A stretch of 64,000 nucleotides of DNA, taken from Entoloma clypeatum (lineage: Eukaryota > Basidiomycota > Agaricomycetes > Agaricales > Entolomataceae). Where the stretch lies: NCBI GenBank assembly GCA_963565915.1, contig OY751491.1, forward strand, positions 1,240,001 through 1,304,000, given 5' to 3'. Positions within the stretch are counted from its first letter, which is position 1; the number at the start of each line of letters is the position of its first letter. Both the position numbers and the translations under genes were made by a program. Under the pieces are notes generated by a model. It made no database searches. It was not told the origin of the DNA and saw only the letters and a list, made by a program, of their open reading frames with translations. Shown piece after piece: positions 8,406 through 19,100 of this stretch.

Positions 8406-9644
8406 TTAATCGGACCCTTCGGGAAAATCCTTCTCATCGGTCTCTATGGTGATGGTTTCATCATCATCGGTATCTCCATCAGACACCTTCCTAATCTTTC
8501 CAGAGTTCTTCTTCGGCTTGCGGCAGTTGCGCGCGATATGTCCTTCTTGGTCGCAGTTGAAACACTTACAACCATCTTTCTTCTTTGGGGCTTTGCAGTC
8601 TTTGGCAAGGTGACCAAAGCGCTGACAGTTGTAGCAACGGGCTACTCCTGCTTTGTCGATCTCCATGGCTTTGCCTTGACCACCATAAGTGGTGCCCGAT
8701 CCGGTGCGTGTGTCGCCACCCCCTCGGATGACTAATGCATGTCCCTCCATCTGTCGTCCCTTGTTTCGGATCTCCTTTGCGTAATCAGTGTACGTCTTGC
8801 CATCACTAGCCACTTGTTCAGAAATTCTGCGGTTGACGTTCTTTTCCAGGATGTATTTCCCAGTTTCTTCGCCAAGGTTTGACAGCTTCAAGAGCTCTTC
8901 GAATTCGTCCAAGAATTCGTCGATGGTGCGTTTCTCCTGTTTCAGGACTTCCAGTCTCGCCTTGGCCGCTGCCGACTTGTTGGCAATAGAGAATCGCGTA
9001 GCGATGTCGTCTGAGAACCCTAACCAGGTGATGTTCTCACCATCGGTGGCAAGGTCGTCTAACTTGTTGCTGGCCCAGTGTTTACCAGACCCTTCCATCA
9101 TGCGGGATAACACCGCAAGAATCTTCTGATCGTCGGACAGGCCCTTCTGGAACCTGATGTATAATTTGGTGGCTTTCCACCACTCGTCGAAGGTGTGTCT
9201 GTCTTTGAACATCCCAGGATCTTTGATGATCTTGGATGTATCCATTGTTTGTACTGTCGGTGCTTCTGCCATGTCTAGAACCTGCGGAGTAGGAGAGGTG
9301 TCGGATTGTTGGGATGAAGATGGGGTTCGGGATACAGGTAGGGGTTGAAAATCAGTCCCTGTTCTAGGCATCTGTTCAGTATCTGACTGCGCGGAGTCAA
9401 AAGTAAATTCGTCAGGGGACTCATTGGCGGAATCGGTGGCAAAACGTTCGGGGTATTTCCTCTGTAGATCTCTAAGGAATCTCTGTTCCTGCGCGTCTGT
9501 TGGTCGCAAGAAGGGGTCAAGTCTCTCGTTTCGTGCCCAACGGTTGTACTCGGTCTGTTGCTCGTCGGTGGTGAAGTGGGCGTAGATCTGCTGCTTCGAG
9601 TAAGACGTGGTGATGCGGCTCTGGGACGTCTCGACGTGAGCGTC
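8406..9644 (-). CDS. gypsy-2 gag with two CCHC zinc knuckles
   Basis: Open minus-strand frame between TAG at 9645-9647 and TAA at 8406. The first ATG is at 9272 (MAEAPTVQTMD), giving 288 codons. Upstream codons (IYAHFTTDEQQTEYNRW) also look like protein, so the natural start may lie further up. Capsid-like region about 9230-8800 (FDEWWKATKLYIRF, LGFSDDIATRF). Knuckles CYNCQRFGHLAKDC and CFNCDQEGHIARNC lie at about 8640-8530. Acidic tail. A second frame, open from about 9990 to 9275 (SEIRRILQQVLDEELDND), probably encodes a gag N-terminal part joined by a frame change near 9620-9660; it has no ATG. The pol frame is -1 relative to gag and overlaps its last ~26 nt. Confidence 0.85.
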   Translation of the reverse strand, partial: DAHVETSQSRITTSYSKQQIYAHFTTDEQQTEYNRWARNERLDPFLRPTDAQEQRFLRDLQRKYPERFATDSANESPDEFTFDSAQSDTEQMPRTGTDFQPLPVSRTPSSSQQSDTSPTPQVLDMAEAPTVQTMDTSKIIKDPGMFKDRHTFDEWWKATKLYIRFQKGLSDDQKILAVLSRMMEGSGKHWASNKLDDLATDGENITWLGFSDDIATRFSIANKSAAAKARLEVLKQEKRTIDEFLDEFEELLKLSNLGEETGKYILEKNVNRRISEQVASDGKTYTDYAKEIRNKGRQMEGHALVIRGGGDTRTGSGTTYGGQGKAMEIDKAGVARCYNCQRFGHLAKDCKAPKKKDGCKCFNCDQEGHIARNCRKPKKNSGKIRKVSDGDTDDDETITIETDEKDFPEGSD

Positions 9645-10050
9645 CTAATCAATCTTCTGATAACGGTTGTCTGAACACCGATAAACTCTCTGATCTCTGT
9701 GATCCGACCTGTCTGAGGTCCTTCTTGAACGCGAAAGCTTTCGAGTTCGTTCTGTCGGGCGTTGTAACACACGATCTGGTGTTGCCGAGCAAGATGGATG
9801 CTCTCTGCTATCTCGCTGTGGGGGCGATGCTCGTCGTTGTCTAGTTCTTCGTCAAGCACCTGCTGTAGGATGCGACGGATCTCCGATTCAATGTACTGCT
9901 GGATGAGTGTAAAATCGATACTGTCTCGAGGACTTAGCTCCTCCTGTCGGGCTTCTGGCGTGCTGAATGGGTTACTGGTGAAGTCTTCAAAGAAGCGTGA
10001 CGTCTTGACTCGTCTGGTAGTTGCTCTCTTCGCTCTGGGCGAACCTAACG

Positions 10051-10061
10051 AGATTTAGCAA
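10051..10061 (-). promoter_or_regulatory. Primer-binding site of gypsy-2 (self-priming type)
   Basis: TTGCTAAATCT on the minus strand, 2 nt after the 5' LTR C. It is an exact reverse complement of AGATTTAGCAA at 10147-10137 inside the LTR, 34 nt downstream of a TATA box. The same site is kept next to LTR B (3850-3860) and LTR D (12080-12090). Confidence 0.75.
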
Positions 10062-10063
10062 CT

Positions 10064-10433
10064 TGTTATGCGTAACAAACCGTTCCAAGGTTCGGGCAGA
10101 GTATGCAGGAAGATGGAAAGGCGAAGAGCAATGTGATTGCTAAATCTAAGGAATGTAGCTATGGTACATGAGGTTTATATAGTACTGACTATGAGCGGTA
10201 GCGAATGAGTCAGTAACTGCGGAAGGCAGTGCGCATGAGTAAGGCGACTGCGGAAGGCTATGCACTAATGAGTAAGCTGACTACGGAATGAGTCAGACAG
10301 CTGCGGAAAGCGAGTCAGCGTGGGAGCGAAGTATACTAAAGGAAATAAAGTATAATACGATATGTGTAAGCGGGGGCCGATGAGTAAAAGTGAAAAGGTA
10401 AGCGTATACATCCGTAGTCGTTAGTCCGTAACA
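10064..10433 (-). repeat. gypsy-2 LTR C (5' LTR of the full internal region)
   Basis: 370 bp with TG..CA ends, matching LTR B at every position I compared. It drives gag-pol to its left on the minus strand and serves as the 3' LTR of the truncated copy to its right. Confidence 0.92.
10174..10181 (-). promoter_or_regulatory. TATA box of gypsy-2 LTR
   Basis: TATATAAA on the minus strand. The proposed transcript start AGATTTAGCAA (10147) lies 34 nt downstream. Conserved in all four LTRs. Confidence 0.6.
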
Positions 10434-10470
10434 TGTTCCTCTCCTCAAGGTCTGTGTCCTCACAGACTAC

Positions 10471-10836
10471 CTACTCCCATCCATCGTTGCCGTTTGGATC
10501 GGTCCAGGTAGGATCAGCTCGGTTGCCCCAGTCCTTTATCAGTTCGTCGTTTACCGCCGTGGCAAACTCTAAACCTCGAACGGTGAGGTGAAGGCGTCGA
10601 TTTTCGACGGCAAGGGTGTTGGTATAATTTTTGAGGATAAGTTTTTCCTCAGCGGTGGGAGCGGTTGGCAAGTCGGATAGGGTGTGGAGACGAATGTGCA
10701 TCTGTCGGTGGAGGATGTCGGCGACGGAGGTTTCAAGTGCATGGATCTGGTCGCGCATGGAGAGCGCTTCGCCAATGAGGGTGGTAATGGTGGGGTTGAT
10801 GTCGGAAGCGTCGGTGGAGGTGGTGATGTTGGACAT
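10471..10836 (-). CDS. gypsy-2 ORF3, second copy
   Basis: 121 codons from ATG at 10836, in the truncated element between LTR C and LTR D. Differs from the first copy (4270-4638) by an in-frame loss of one codon and about 20 substitutions packed into the N-terminal half, mostly synonymous (for example five changes in the HIRLHT codons with no amino-acid change). Amino-acid changes are few (K/E twice, N/D, I/V). The C-terminal half is nearly identical in DNA. Confidence 0.65.
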   Translation of the reverse strand: MSNITTSTDASDINPTITTLIGEALSMRDQIHALETSVADILHRQMHIRLHTLSDLPTAPTAEEKLILKNYTNTLAVENRRLHLTVRGLEFATAVNDELIKDWGNRADPTWTDPNGNDGWE

Positions 10837-10953
10837 GGTGGAGATGAGGTTCGAAAAGTATAAGAAGAACGGCGTGTTGGGCAAGAAGAGTTGGAGCGGG
10901 GAACTCGATGTGACAGAAGTCGATGTGGAAAATGGTTCTCAAAGTTTGTTCTT

Positions 10954-12066
10954 TTATCGTGGACGCAATGGATTTTGCCGATGAAAATCTCGGATCAAGT
11001 CTTGAGCGTTCTGAACATTAGTCCGAGGTTCCCACGTGTTCTCTTCTGGGCCATACCCTTCCCATTGGACAAGGTACTGGATCTTTCCACGGAATTTCCG
11101 AGAGTCTAGGATCGTGGAGACATGGTATTCTTCTCGTCCTTCAACGATGATCGGATCAGGGGCTGGCTTCTTTTTCTGAATGGCATACTTCGGGGTTTCG
11201 TATGGTGATAACAGGGTCTCGTTGAACACAGGGTGGATCATCTTCCAAGTTTTGGGAAGATCAAGACGGTATGCGCTAGCTCCTTTCTTCTCTAGGACTT
11301 TGAACAGTCCGTGTCGGAGGGCGTCAAGTTTCTTTGAGGGACGATCAGTCCTGATGTTAGTCCCTTCCAGCCACACCTTGTCTCCAATGCGGTAATTCCG
11401 AGACGGGCTTCGTCGTGTGTCAACTGTTTTCTTCATCTGATCCTGGGCCTGTTTCAGTGCTGCGTTGGCTTCTTCTCGTGCCTGTTTGAGTTTTTTCAAG
11501 AAGTCGTTTGCCGCTGGATTGGTGTCTTCCAACACAAGTTCTCCCTTCCAAGGATGCAGACCATAGTTGAGATAGAATGGTGTGTACTTTGTCGCTTGAT
11601 GTTCTTTGTCATTGTACTGGAATTCTGCGATTGTGATCCATTCCGCCCAATCATCTTGTAGATGGTTGACAAAGTTTCGTAAGAACACCTCGGTTTCCTG
11701 ATGCGATCGTTCGGCTTGTCCATCAGTTTGTGGATGGTATGCAGTGGACAGGTTTCTCTTGATTCCCAACATGCAGCAAAGTATCTCCATGAACTTCGCG
11801 GCGAACTGTGGTCCTCTGTCGCTAATGATCTTCTTAGGGATTCCATGAAGCTTCCATATCTGGTCCCGATAGATCTTGGCTAATCCTCCAGCCGATAGTT
11901 CCACGGTTGTCGGGATGAGATGAAGCATCTTTGAATGTCTATCTGTGATGACCAGAATTGCGTTCTTCCCATCAGATTCTGGTATCGGTCCCACGACGTC
12001 AATCCCTATGTCTTCCCATGGTTGACTTGGCGCGGCGTTAGGGTGTAGAGGGGTGTGTCTCCTTTG
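10954..12066 (-). pseudogene. gypsy-2 pol, 3' half only (integrase core to chromodomain)
   Basis: Truncated copy whose open frame starts near 12066 and ends at the normal pol stop. It has the integrase core ([23 protein letters not shown]), the GPF/Y module (here [12 protein letters not shown] to L) and the chromodomain. The PR, RT, RNase H, integrase finger and gag are deleted. The deletion joins pol to the 5' leader at about 12066-12069 within a shared GGCG. Amino acids otherwise match the full copy closely. Confidence 0.9.
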
Positions 12067-12091
12067 GCGAACCTAACGAGATTTAGCAACT

Positions 12092-12461
12092 TGTTATGCG
12101 TAACAAACCGTTCCAAGGTTCGGGCAGAGTATGCAGGAAGATGGAAAGGCGAAGAGCAATGTGATTGCTAAATCTAAGGAATGTAGCTATGGTACATGAG
12201 GTTTATATAGTACTGACTATGAGCGGTAGCGAATGAGTCAGTAACTGCGGAAGGCAGTGCGCATGAGTAAGGCAACTGCGGAAGGCTATGCACTAATGAG
12301 TAAGCTGACTGCGGAATGAGTCAGACAGCTGCGGAAAGCGAGTCAGCGCGGGAGCGAAGTATATTAAAGGAAATAAAGTATAATACGATATGTGTAAGCG
12401 GGGGCCGATGAGTAAAAGTGAAAAGGTAAGCGTATACGTCCGTAGTCGTTAGTCCGTAACA
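12092..12461 (-). repeat. gypsy-2 LTR D (outer, right)
   Basis: 370 bp, TG..CA ends. On the minus strand it is followed by the PBS and about 30 bp of leader, then the truncated pol. Shares three diagnostic bases with LTR A against B and C, and has private changes (GGCAACTGCGG, GTATATTAAAGG). Confidence 0.9.
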
Positions 12462-13284
12462 TGTCTGGGGATTTGGAGAGCCAACGCGAGGCATTGGTGG
12501 AGGCAAAGAGAGAGCTAGAAGTGGGGACAAATGACTTTCATTGTTCATTCAGCATGGCAAGGTCGTTGGACCTGATGGGAGTCACAGGCGAGAAACAAGA
12601 GCAGTCGAGCTCACCAAGAGGTTGTTGATGTTGATAAACAGCTGTGAGAAATTTGTCAATAGGTAGGAATGATCAATTTTCTATCAACAAACACATCTGG
12701 CACATGTCAATATGCCCTTCTTCTGGTCTTCCCCACTGAAGTTTTGCCAAAATTTGAATGTCGGTTCAGGTTCTCCCAAGGTGCCGAACCCAAACCTCGA
12801 ATGAGGTTCGGTGCAGCAGGATTCCCAAACCTGGACCCGAACGTTCGGTCCGGTTCGGGTCCGAACCTGGTTCGCAAGGTTCAAGAACCTAACTGCAGCC
12901 AGTCTACTTACAGTGTTGTATCCTGTAACCAAGTTAGGATACTATTGCAGTCATTCCTTATGGCTCCCTTATGCTGTGAATTTCTGCAATACACATTCCC
13001 CCAGGGCCAGTGGTCGACTAAACAGCCGCCACCACACAGTTCCAGGCTGTTTCCTACTCATCTCTTGCCTCCACTGAGGCCTCAAGCACATATTAGACAT
13101 ATATCATTATAACACATGTTCATCCGCGTCAAGGGAATGGTTTAGGAGCCTGCAAAAAGAACAGATATCTTGGCTAAAATATGTGGACAGATGGGGTCAA
13201 GTGGGTCAAAAATGGTTCACTTTTAAGTAGTTGTAGATGATGGTTTTAAATTTGATTCACTATACTAATATATAAACTAATTTG
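12462..13284. other. Stretch without a recognised gene
   Basis: Open frames here are short and unrecognised. Around 12750-12900 there is a cluster of related GGTTCGG / CCGAACC motifs in both orientations, like subterminal repeats of a degraded DNA transposon, but I could not find terminal repeats or a target duplication. Confidence 0.4.
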
Positions 13285-13985
13285 TGCACGAGGGGTGGTC
13301 GTTACGCGAGGGGCGGCTGTTTGGCCCGAGGGATGGTCGTTGTTCGCGAGGGACGGCCGTAGGGGGCGGGGGGCAGTCGTTGGGGGGCGAGGGGCAGCCA
13401 TTTGGCCCGAGGGACGGTCGTTGGACACGAGGGGAGGCCGTTGGGGGCGAGGGGCAGTCGTTGGGGCGAGGGGCGGACGTTGGGCACGAGGGGTGACCGT
13501 TGGGGGCGAGGAGCGGTCGTTGGACGCGAGGGACGGCCGTTGGGCAGGAGGGACGGCCGTTGGGCAGGAGGAGCGGCCGTTGGGCCTGAGGGGAGGCCGT
13601 TGCACACGATGGGAGGCCGTTGTGCCACGAGGGGTGGCCATTTGGCCCGAGGGATGGTTGTTGAACACGAGGGCGGTCGTTGGACACGAGGGGAGGCCGG
13701 TGACCGTTGGGGGCGAGGGACGGCCGTTGGGCACGAGGGGCGGTCATTGGGGCGAGGGGCGGTCGTTGGACGCGAGGGGCAGTCGTTGGACGCAAGGGCG
13801 GACGTTGGGCACGAGGGGTGGCCGTTGGGCAGGAGGGACGGCCGTTGGGCAGGAGGGACGGCCGTTGGGCACGAGGGGCGGTCGTCGGGGCGAGGGGCGG
13901 TCGTTGGACGGGAAGGGCAGCCGTTGGGCGCGAAGGAAGGTGGTTGGGCGCCGTTGGGCAGGCCGTTGGACGAGGGAAGGAGTCG
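13285..13985 (+). repeat. GC-rich minisatellite, ~20-21-bp unit
   Basis: About 34 imperfect copies of a unit near GGCCGTTGGGCACGAGGGGC. Some neighbouring copies are exact with period 20 (13531-13570). Very rich in CpG. Long open frames on both strands here are artefacts of the repeat. Related, more decayed arrays occur at 41125-41690 and, inverted, at 45785-46025. Confidence 0.9.
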
Positions 13986-14206
13986 TGGCAGTGGGTTACT
14001 TACATATCAAATAACAACAACAAATAATTCCATCAATCGATCAAAAATCTGCATGATGGGAGGGGGGGTACGAAAGAAGTTGGCTGAGGTCGCCTGGAAA
14101 AACCGAGTTCTCGTAAACTCGAACTCGGAACTCGGACGAAGATGGCGTCATATGGCCCACAGATACGTTCGTCGAGTCTTTTAATTCATCCGTGCGCCCG
14201 CCTTTC

Positions 14207-14878
14207 TGAAAGGACATTTTATTCAGCTTCCGTGGGTTCCGCGACATCGGGTTTGGATATATACTCTCCTTTTTGGCGATGTGCATTATTCATAGCGGTT
14301 TCTCGTGAGTCCTCTACTTCCCCTCGTTAAAGGGGCTCAGAAGTTGACTGAGGAGTACGTGGTCAGATGGATCACGTACAGTACTCTCCTCCCAGACCCT
14401 TACTTCCGCCTGCAGATCAAGAATATGCACCGGGTACAGTTGTCCCCTATTCCGCCCCCGCCTTTTATTGATTCTCCTTTTTTCAACCCGCTTCAACGAA
14501 GTTTTCAATATGTATACCACACACCCCCATACGCACATGTCGTTTAGGCAAGGCATGAGAATGATCTATGGAAATCGCGACCCTTTCGATCCGGTGCGTT
14601 TATCTCTCGCGAGAACCCGCGCTATTTGATGTTATTTTGGGTCGATCACAGTTCGGCTGGTTCGCTGCTGCGTTCGAGTGGCTCACGACTTACCTCCTCG
14701 TCTCGCCGTCTGATGGACAGATTTCGAAGGACGACATACGTGATGTTTACAACGTATGCTGTTCCTTTCGATAATGCCTTTCAATTCGCCTGACCGGACC
14801 TGGAATTTTGCAGGGCTCGCTTTTCTACAAGAGGTCGAAGTCAGGAAGGAAGATGAAAGTGCCAGCGGATAAGAACTG
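14207..14878 (+). pseudogene. Caleosin, 5'-truncated
   Basis: Spliced fragments match the C-terminal two thirds of fungal caleosins (lipid-droplet, calcium-binding, peroxygenase family). Exon pieces: about 14207-14307 (FRGFRDIGFGYILSF, the membrane/proline-knot region); 14380-14430 (LLPDPYFRLQIKNMHR); about 14480-14600 (THPHTHMSFRQGM, YGNRDPFDP); about 14649-14752 (FGWFAAAFEWLTTYLL, DGQISKDDIRDVYN); about 14814-14878 (GSLFYKRSKSGRKM, stop TGA). Introns have GT..AG borders, e.g. 14595-14648. The N-terminal EF-hand and start codon are not visible; upstream lies the minisatellite. One frame between the second and third pieces is unclear. Probably a relic, though a missed distant first exon cannot be excluded. 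Confidence 0.75.
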
Positions 14879-14939
14879 ATTGGTCTAGAAATTTTCCTTT
14901 TCTTTTGTTTCTTCTGAAGCGCTACCGGTATTTTTTTTA

Positions 14940-15506
14940 TACATGGGGCACTTACCTCTTTCGACCGGCCTTTGGGCCTCCTTTGTTGAGGACGGCAGTA
15001 GCCTGCTGAACAATCTGTCCTTCACGCGGCACCGGTAGGTCGTGTCGCGATCGGCTAAATATTTCAAAACGGTGAAGCTCCGAAAATCGGGAAAACTCCT
15101 TGACGACGGCCTTTGGTACCACATTCGACGTCAATGAGGGACTCGACACTTTTCTGAATCGACTCGCTGGTGTTAAACTGGGATTCACCGTATCGAGAAC
15201 CAGGTTGCGAGTCTTTGGAAACGTTTTGATGAAAGCTGGGGTGAGCGTGGCTTGAGGCAAAAGGAGCTGTGGAGAAACAACATCAAGAACGCACTCTCGA
15301 GGAAAGAATCTGCGCCAATAATCGCATCATAGCACATGGAAGAAAAGCCATGCAGCTCTTCGAGATTAGGACAGTGATCCAAAACTAGTTTGAACAACTC
15401 CGCGCAGGGCGGAGAAAGCAACCTGACCGAGGTCGCGTTCGGGCAACATGTTAAGATAATCGAAGCGGGTCTAGGCACACACACGGTCCGAACGGATGGG
15501 TAAGAC
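14940..15506 (-). pseudogene. F-box/leucine-rich-type gene, 3' part (split by copia-1)
   Basis: Minus-strand coding in two frames: CCPNATSVRLLSPP and LVLDHCPNLEELHGF (15480-15330), then a second frame (15250-14950) with ATLTPAFIKTFPKTRNL and a basic end. The repeated pattern of 'CPN...L..L' is that of leucine-rich repeats in fungal F-box-like proteins. The 5' part is at 21295-21910 on the other side of copia-1, and the pieces join at the duplicated 5-bp target AAGAC. A frame change near 15260 suggests an intron or an older lesion. Confidence 0.6.
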
Positions 15507-15815
15507 TGTTGAAACTTTTCCCATCACGTAGATTAGATTAGATTAGATTACATCACGTGACCTTTACATATCTTCATTACATACTTGTTTGGTTGGTACA
15601 AACAGTAGTACGGTATATAAGACCAGGAAACTGTCAATATCAACAAGTTGTCTCTTGACTCTTAACCAGCTCCATCGCTCTTACCAGCCTCAACCGCTCT
15701 CACCAGCCTCACCCCTCCCAAACTATGTAAGTGGCTAGAACAGTTATGTAGAGTACTTCCACTGTAGCAGGTTGCTCAGTACATCTGTGGCTAACGCCCA
15801 GGTGGAACTTCAACA
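15507..15815 (+). repeat. 5' LTR of copia-1
   Basis: 309 bp, TGTTGAAAC...CTTCAACA. Contains four GATTA units near the start and a TATA box TATATAA at 15614-15620. Its right half differs from its own 3' LTR and from both copia-2 LTRs. Confidence 0.95.
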
Positions 15816-15828
15816 GGTTATGGGCCCC
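15816..15828 (+). promoter_or_regulatory. Primer-binding site of copia-1 (half-tRNA type)
   Basis: GGTTATGGGCCCC directly after the LTR. GGTTATGGGCCC is the exact complement of the anticodon-arm sequence GGGCCCATAACC of eukaryotic initiator tRNA-Met. Drosophila copia and yeast Ty5 are known to prime from such a cleaved half-tRNA. Confidence 0.75.
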
Positions 15829-16176
15829 GGATAGCAGAGGGACCTGGGAAACGCTGGCAACAGCGAGTACCTGCCCACTCTACCCTGGTTGGCGAAGAAC
15901 CGATCGAAAGATCTAGGTTCTGAGTCTTACTTCTTCACACATGAACCTGGGAACGTCATTACGACAAGTACCTGTCATGAGACGTCCCTAAGGGGATTAA
16001 CCTAGTACACTCCATGTGGAAACATTGATCGCACCTTATACGTTTCTGACATATAAAGGGTTTTCCCATGACCGCTATTCCTGAAGGGAATATGTCATAA
16101 GGAATCATTCAATTGTTTTCTCGAATCATATTCATAACACATCACTGATTGAGAACCCTTTTTAGATTCATTCACA

Positions 16177-19100
16177 ATGTCTACCTCTCGTTCTGCCCTC
16201 GACACAATCACTGCCTTTGACGGCATCGACTACCAGAGCTGGGCCGAGAAAATGAAGTCCTACCTCCTCCATCAAGGAGTCTGGCGCCTTGTTTCTGGCG
16301 ACATCCCCCGCCCTGTCATCGCCGACTTCACCACCACAGTCTCCACCCCTGGGGCCACTGCTGCTGCTCCCCCTGTGCTGGCTACCACGGTCGACCAGCC
16401 CGGCTTCCGCAAGGAAGAAAAAGCCTGGATCAGGGACGATGACGTAGCTCTTGGGGCGATACGCCTGAAGGTCTCCGAGGCGATCAGACGCCACATCAAG
16501 GACGCCACTTCCTCGAAAGACGCATGGAAGTCATTAAAGGATGCCTACTCCAAGGTATCCCCGGCTGTCATCTTCGGCGACTTCAAAGCCGCTGCCACCT
16601 ACAAGCTCTCTGGATGCGACCCCGTCCCCGAAATCGAACGCCTGGGGTCTCTTTTCGCTCGGCTCGCCGATTCGAACTTTGACGTCCCCGATCTGATGCA
16701 GGCAATGATCCTGGCAAATGCAATTCCCGACGCCTGGTCGTCACTGTCCACCGCCCTCTTCCAGGTCTATGACGCCGACGATTTCACCTACAAGGCCGTC
16801 GCCGAAAGCATCATATCAGAGTACCGGCGCAAGTATTCGATTGGGTCCACTCGTACGTCCAACGAGCAGGCCCGGAAAATTTCTGGGACAAAGCGAAAGG
16901 GGCAGGACCCCAAATGGGAAAGGCAACAGAAGCCGAGTACCTCGCAGAACGATGCTGACGAGCAGCCTAACTCGACCGACCATAGTACCGCTTCTGAAAA
17001 GAAGAAGGGAAAAGGACGATGGCGCAATCAGAAGAAAAACGCCAACACTGCGGACAACGCGTCCGACCATGTGGAAGAAACGGTTGAGTTCGTTGCTCCC
17101 GCCATCCACTTCCCTCCTCTTCCGACACCGTCCTTCACAACCGTCACTGGTCGCGGGAAAACGACAAGTACCGCCCAGCCCAATTCCGCAAGTATGCAGT
17201 CGCTCCTGCAGCGTATGAACCCCCCTCCGTCACAGTACACCGGGCTTCCTTCTGGAAAACCATCCGTGTGGAAAAAGAACGACCATGTCCGCAAACTCGC
17301 GCGCGGCATTGGTGCTCGCCCCTCAGGATCGAATCTTCGTATCCTAGACACCATCATTCCTGACATCGACGAAAGGCCGGCTAAACAGCGTCGCGTAGCC
17401 CCGTCGATAGAAGAATCACTGAAAATGATGGACATAGACCATCAAAGCGAGCGGATGGGGCCGGAACAATTCGAAGATGGGCTGATCGAACTTGACGGTT
17501 CGTCACATTCTTCTCTCAAACTTGACCAAATGGGAAATGCTAATAATCACGCACAGACGTTTGAATATATATTAGCTAGTACCGATGCAGGTAGTATAGA
17601 TCTCTTTAGCGATGATCTGTACAAAAAATATACCAAACATTTTGCGTCCTGCACACACTGCAAAGAGAAAGAACGCGCTCAGTGGATCTTAGATTCCGGC
17701 GCATCATTACACTTTACCCATGAGTTCAAAGACTTCGCGTATTACAGGCCTCTCAAGGCTAAGCGATTTGTCCAAACAGCTGCAAAGGGAAAGAAACTGG
17801 AAATTCTCGGAGTTGGGGCCGTTCCAGTACGGCATACCCTAAATGGGGAAACTAAAACCCATCTCCTACGACCGGTATTTTATATTCCGGATATGGACAC
17901 ACGTCTACTGTCCCTAGGCGTCTTCCTTAACCATGGTTACAAAGTTGATGGAATGCGTGGAGAAATTAATATCTCTAAAGGGCTGAACAAAATACAGTTT
18001 TCGCCCCATTTTATCGGACAAACCATTTATTGGTTAGACACTGAAATACGCTATGACCAAATCCACGCGATCTCTAGCGAAATCACTGTTGAAACCTGGC
18101 ATAAACGCCTTGGCCACCCAAATGACCAGGCGCTTAACAAAATTCCCACTAGTACCAAAGGAGTACCCAGGACGTTAGTACGTGAGAAATCACAGGAAAA
18201 CTGCACGGGGTGTCTAAAAGGGAAAATGCCGAATCAATCTTATCCTAACTCGACGACAAGGGCTGTCAAACCCTTTGATTTGATCCATTCGGATTTGAAG
18301 CAGATATCCACAGCATCGTACCATAAGTACAAATATTTCCTTACCTTTTTGGACGATTTTTCATCCCATGTCTGGGTCGTCTTGCTTAGGAAGAAGTCAG
18401 GCGCCATCACGGCGCTGAAACAATTTCTTGCGATGATCCAGAATCAATTTGCCACTACCCCTAAAAAGTGGCGGGTTGATGGAGGTGGAGAATTTGACGA
18501 ATACAAGAATGTACTTGCCGATCATGGAATTCTGATCGATGTCACGCTCCCATATCAGCACCAGCAGAATGGTAGAGCAGAAAGGATCAATCGAACACTA
18601 TGGGAAAAATCTCAGGCATTGCGCTTCGATGTGTGCTTACCGCCCATGTGGTGGGAATTCTGTTTGGAACACGCAGCATTTCTCTACAACAGAACCCCCA
18701 TGCAGCGTCTTGAATGGAAAACCCCTTACTTCAGGGTGACCAATGAGATCCCCGACATGTCTAGTGTCAGAGTATTTGGATGTCAGGCATATGTATATAT
18801 CCCAAAGGAGAAACGTAGGAACTCCCTGGAATCAAGGTCCCGATTGATGATTTATCTCGGATCGAAACCAGGGGTCAAAGGATACCGCTTCATGGATCCT
18901 GAGACCAACACGATTTTCATGGGCGGGAAAGCTATCTTTGATGAAAGCAAGTACCCTAGATGCCACATTGACCCGTTGCCAGAAAACCACCCAGAAATGG
19001 AAAACCCAGAGCCGGCTGATGAGTTTGAGGATCTCATTCCCGGCAGCAATGATGACGATAGTCACAACGAAACACCTCATATCCCAGTTCCCATTGAACA

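Noticed and set aside
12750..12900. A further hAT MITE built from GGTTCGG/CCGAACC motifs
   Set aside because: No terminal inverted repeats or 8-bp duplication could be found.
13295..14184. Long open frames (up to 260 codons) on both strands over the GC-rich minisatellite
   Set aside because: Several frames are open at once with repeating Gly/Arg or Pro/Ala peptides, which follows from the 20-bp unit and not from coding.
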